Origin: Chitinophagaceae bacterium
GTDB lineage: Bacteria > Bacteroidota > Bacteroidia > Chitinophagales > Chitinophagaceae
Assembly (NCBI GenBank): GCA_017307755.1
Contig: JAFKGQ010000003.1
Span: 682,001 to 746,000 of the forward strand
Length of the DNA stretch: 64,000 bases
Reading direction: 5' to 3'
Part shown: positions 62,638 to 64,000 of the stretch, piece by piece
Layout of the letters: the number at the start of each line of letters is the position of its first letter
Position numbering within the stretch: position 1 is the stretch's first letter
Made by a program: the position numbers and the translations under genes
Notes under the pieces: generated by a model
Database searches by the model: none
Told to the model about the DNA's origin: nothing
What the model saw: the letters and a program-made list of their open reading frames with translations, nothing else

Positions 62638-63489
62638 TCACCCCATGATCAGCACTGCAATAAAACCGGCGTTGGTACATACCGATGCCAACAGGTTCAT
62701 ACGCATGGTATTGGTAAAATTTGCCTGTGCCGGGTTTTTCCAAACTTTGGCTGCCCATATAAAAAAATAAACGAGGATAGGCAGCATGCAGGTTGCCAGC
62801 ACCTGAAATTCCTTTATCTGCAACGTAATTAAAAAGTAATAAACCATCAGGAGCATGGCAATACCATAGACGGCAGCCGTGAAGATAAAAGTGCCCCTGA
62901 TGCCCAGCAACATGCTGATGGTCTTTATTCCATCCTTTCTGTCTGCGTCATGCTGATAGACCTGGGTCAGGGGATAAAATCCTCCGATCAGCAGACTGCT
63001 GATGATCATCGCTTCCGGCGGTATATGCAGGTCCCTGTTCATGGAGCTGCCATGATACACCAGGAAAAATACCAACGCCCCCTGGCAGATGATGACGGTA
63101 AGATAACCGATGACGGGCAACCGTTTCAGCCGGATGCCCCTGTAGCTATAAGCCCTTGAGGCAAGGATATAGACTGCGAGCCCCACCGCGAACCAGGCAC
63201 TGATAAAAAGGCTTAGCAGCATGGCGAGGATGTCCATGATGATGGTGACGAAGAATAGCTGGCGGGTAGGGGCAGGCGGGCGCTCCAAGCCGCCGATGGG
63301 GCCGGTATCCCTGTCCATATAACTGTTGTACCCATTACTTGCGGGGTATACCAGGACATGTAATATAAAAAAGATCAGCAAGGCATGAGGCAAGTGTTTG
63401 TCCACTACCTGGCCGAGGGCAAACCAATATACAGGCATCAGGAAAAAGGAGAAAGGGATGCGCAGTAGTTGTAAGGTGCTTTTTTGCAT
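62638..63489 (-). CDS. UbiA-family prenyltransferase
   Basis: Polytopic membrane enzyme of 283 residues with eight or nine helices. The two Asp-rich motifs are NGYNSYMDRDTG (with NGYNSYMDRD) and YQHDADRKDGI, which bind the prenyl diphosphate via Mg. It joins a prenyl chain to an aromatic ring. Its position 81 bp upstream of the type III synthase suggests the ring comes from that enzyme. The frame starts at 63522 but ATG 63489 is preferred, just 2 bp after the chitinase stop. Confidence 0.88.
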   Translation of the reverse strand: MQKSTLQLLRIPFSFFLMPVYWFALGQVVDKHLPHALLIFFILHVLVYPASNGYNSYMDRDTGPIGGLERPPAPTRQLFFVTIIMDILAMLLSLFISAWFAVGLAVYILASRAYSYRGIRLKRLPVIGYLTVIICQGALVFFLVYHGSSMNRDLHIPPEAMIISSLLIGGFYPLTQVYQHDADRKDGIKTISMLLGIRGTFIFTAAVYGIAMLLMVYYFLITLQIKEFQVLATCMLPILVYFFIWAAKVWKNPAQANFTNTMRMNLLASVCTNAGFIAVLIMG

Positions 63490-63491
63490 AG

Positions 63492-64000
63492 TCAATTTCC
63501 ATAAGTTCCCATTCCCGTGCAATCACAATCGTTCTCCACGGTGGTTTTTAACAATACGGCCATATGTTTATAGAATCCGATCCTTTCCTGTCTTGCGTCC
63601 CTTGCTGCCGGCCCGTTATCCCTGCATTCCACTCCTCCATTGATGATGTTGATGGTCATACCGAAACCGGGTTTTCGCCGCAGCGCCAGATCGGCGGCAG
63701 TGGGGTGCCATTTGCCGCACATGACCTCATGACAGGAAGGTTTTGGAGCCTGGGCCTTCATCCAGAACCAAAGAGCTGTCCGAAAAGCTACCACACCGTC
63801 CCTGCTCACCATTTCGGGGTTGGCGAGCAATGGCAAATGCAGTTCTTCCCCTGCCAATCCGTAGTTGTAGGCATAGGTCAGTTGCAACGGCCCTCTCCCA
63901 TAATAAGACTTGCCGGCCACGGGCTTGTAAGGACTTGTACCGCCTGTGTTGTATTGCGTGCAATGACCATCCAGGCAGGCTTGTTCATCTGTATAATATA
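63492..64000 (-). CDS. GH19 chitinase, 5' part outside the window
   Basis: The visible 169 codons are the C-terminal part of a family 19 glycoside hydrolase: KSYYGRGPLQLTYAYNYG fits the family signature, followed by FRTALWFWMKAQ, a FGMTINIINGG segment and a Cys near the end. The frame is open through the window edge (CLDGHCTQYNTGG before the signature), and the catalytic glutamates lie beyond it, so completeness is unknown. GH19 enzymes cut chitin or peptidoglycan-like chains. Tight spacing to ubiA-like gene suggests co-transcription, but the pathways are unrelated. Confidence 0.82.
   Translation of the reverse strand, partial: YYTDEQACLDGHCTQYNTGGTSPYKPVAGKSYYGRGPLQLTYAYNYGLAGEELHLPLLANPEMVSRDGVVAFRTALWFWMKAQAPKPSCHEVMCGKWHPTAADLALRRKPGFGMTINIINGGVECRDNGPAARDARQERIGFYKHMAVLLKTTVENDCDCTGMGTYGN

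Overview
The window looks like chromosome from a soil-type Bacteroidota, most likely the family Chitinophagaceae. The signs are a PorT (type IX secretion) gene next to ubiE/menG, large TonB-dependent receptors with STN and carboxypeptidase-regulatory-like N-termini, ECF sigma/FecR pairs, a RemB/Wzi-like outer-membrane protein, several Bacteroidota-type promoters (TTG-N19/20-TAnnTTTG) and a general lack of Shine-Dalgarno sequences. Base composition is close to 50% GC except for an AT-rich stretch near 24.3-25.3 kb. No rRNA, tRNA, CRISPR array, transposase or integrase was seen.

Layout. 1-6.6 kb: thiolase, a LuxR-type response regulator with a TPR histidine kinase, and a TonB-dependent receptor. 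6.7-24 kb: a surface-polysaccharide/LPS locus with an MsbA-like exporter coupled to a WaaE-like glycosyltransferase and a rhodanese, three O-antigen ligase/polymerase-like membrane proteins, a GT-C-like membrane protein, WecG/TagA and GT2/GT4 transferases, a Wzx-like flippase, two paralogous initiating sugar transferases and a methyltransferase. 24-27.2 kb: a small accessory island holding the C-terminal half of a B1 metallo-beta-lactamase, two unknown AT-rich ORFs, a second DUF983 gene, a NUMOD4/HNH-like protein with altered catalytic positions and a shortened Abi-like gene. 27.2-33.2 kb: housekeeping genes (YifB, a MutS-like ATPase, dihydroorotase) and the RemB/Wzi-like protein.

33.3-48.6 kb is the most striking part: two paralogous cassettes side by side, each made of ECF sigma factor, FecR anti-sigma, TonB receptor of about 1,145 residues with an STN domain, a DUF4397-like lipoprotein, and a lipoprotein with a TIG-like N-terminus and a long repeat-rich C-terminal part. 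No SusD is present. They look like two self-regulated surface uptake or sensing systems of unknown ligand.

48.6-57.5 kb: porT, ubiE, engB and small genes, followed by a six-gene membrane/lipid operon (three small membrane proteins, a TIGR01777 epimerase-like protein, a fatty-acid desaturase, an SRPBCC membrane protein). It lies downstream of a GbsR/MarR-type regulator. The same 15-bp sequence inside an inverted repeat lies in front of both the regulator and the operon, which suggests an autoregulated circuit. One gene of this operon carries a one-base frameshift.

57.6-64 kb: a TonB-C protein, a DUF5723 outer-membrane protein, and a compact secondary-metabolite set (FAD oxidoreductase, SAM methyltransferase, type III polyketide synthase, UbiA prenyltransferase) preceded by a GH19 chitinase that runs off the window. 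The enzyme set suggests a methylated or oxidised phenolic lipid or meroterpenoid-like product.
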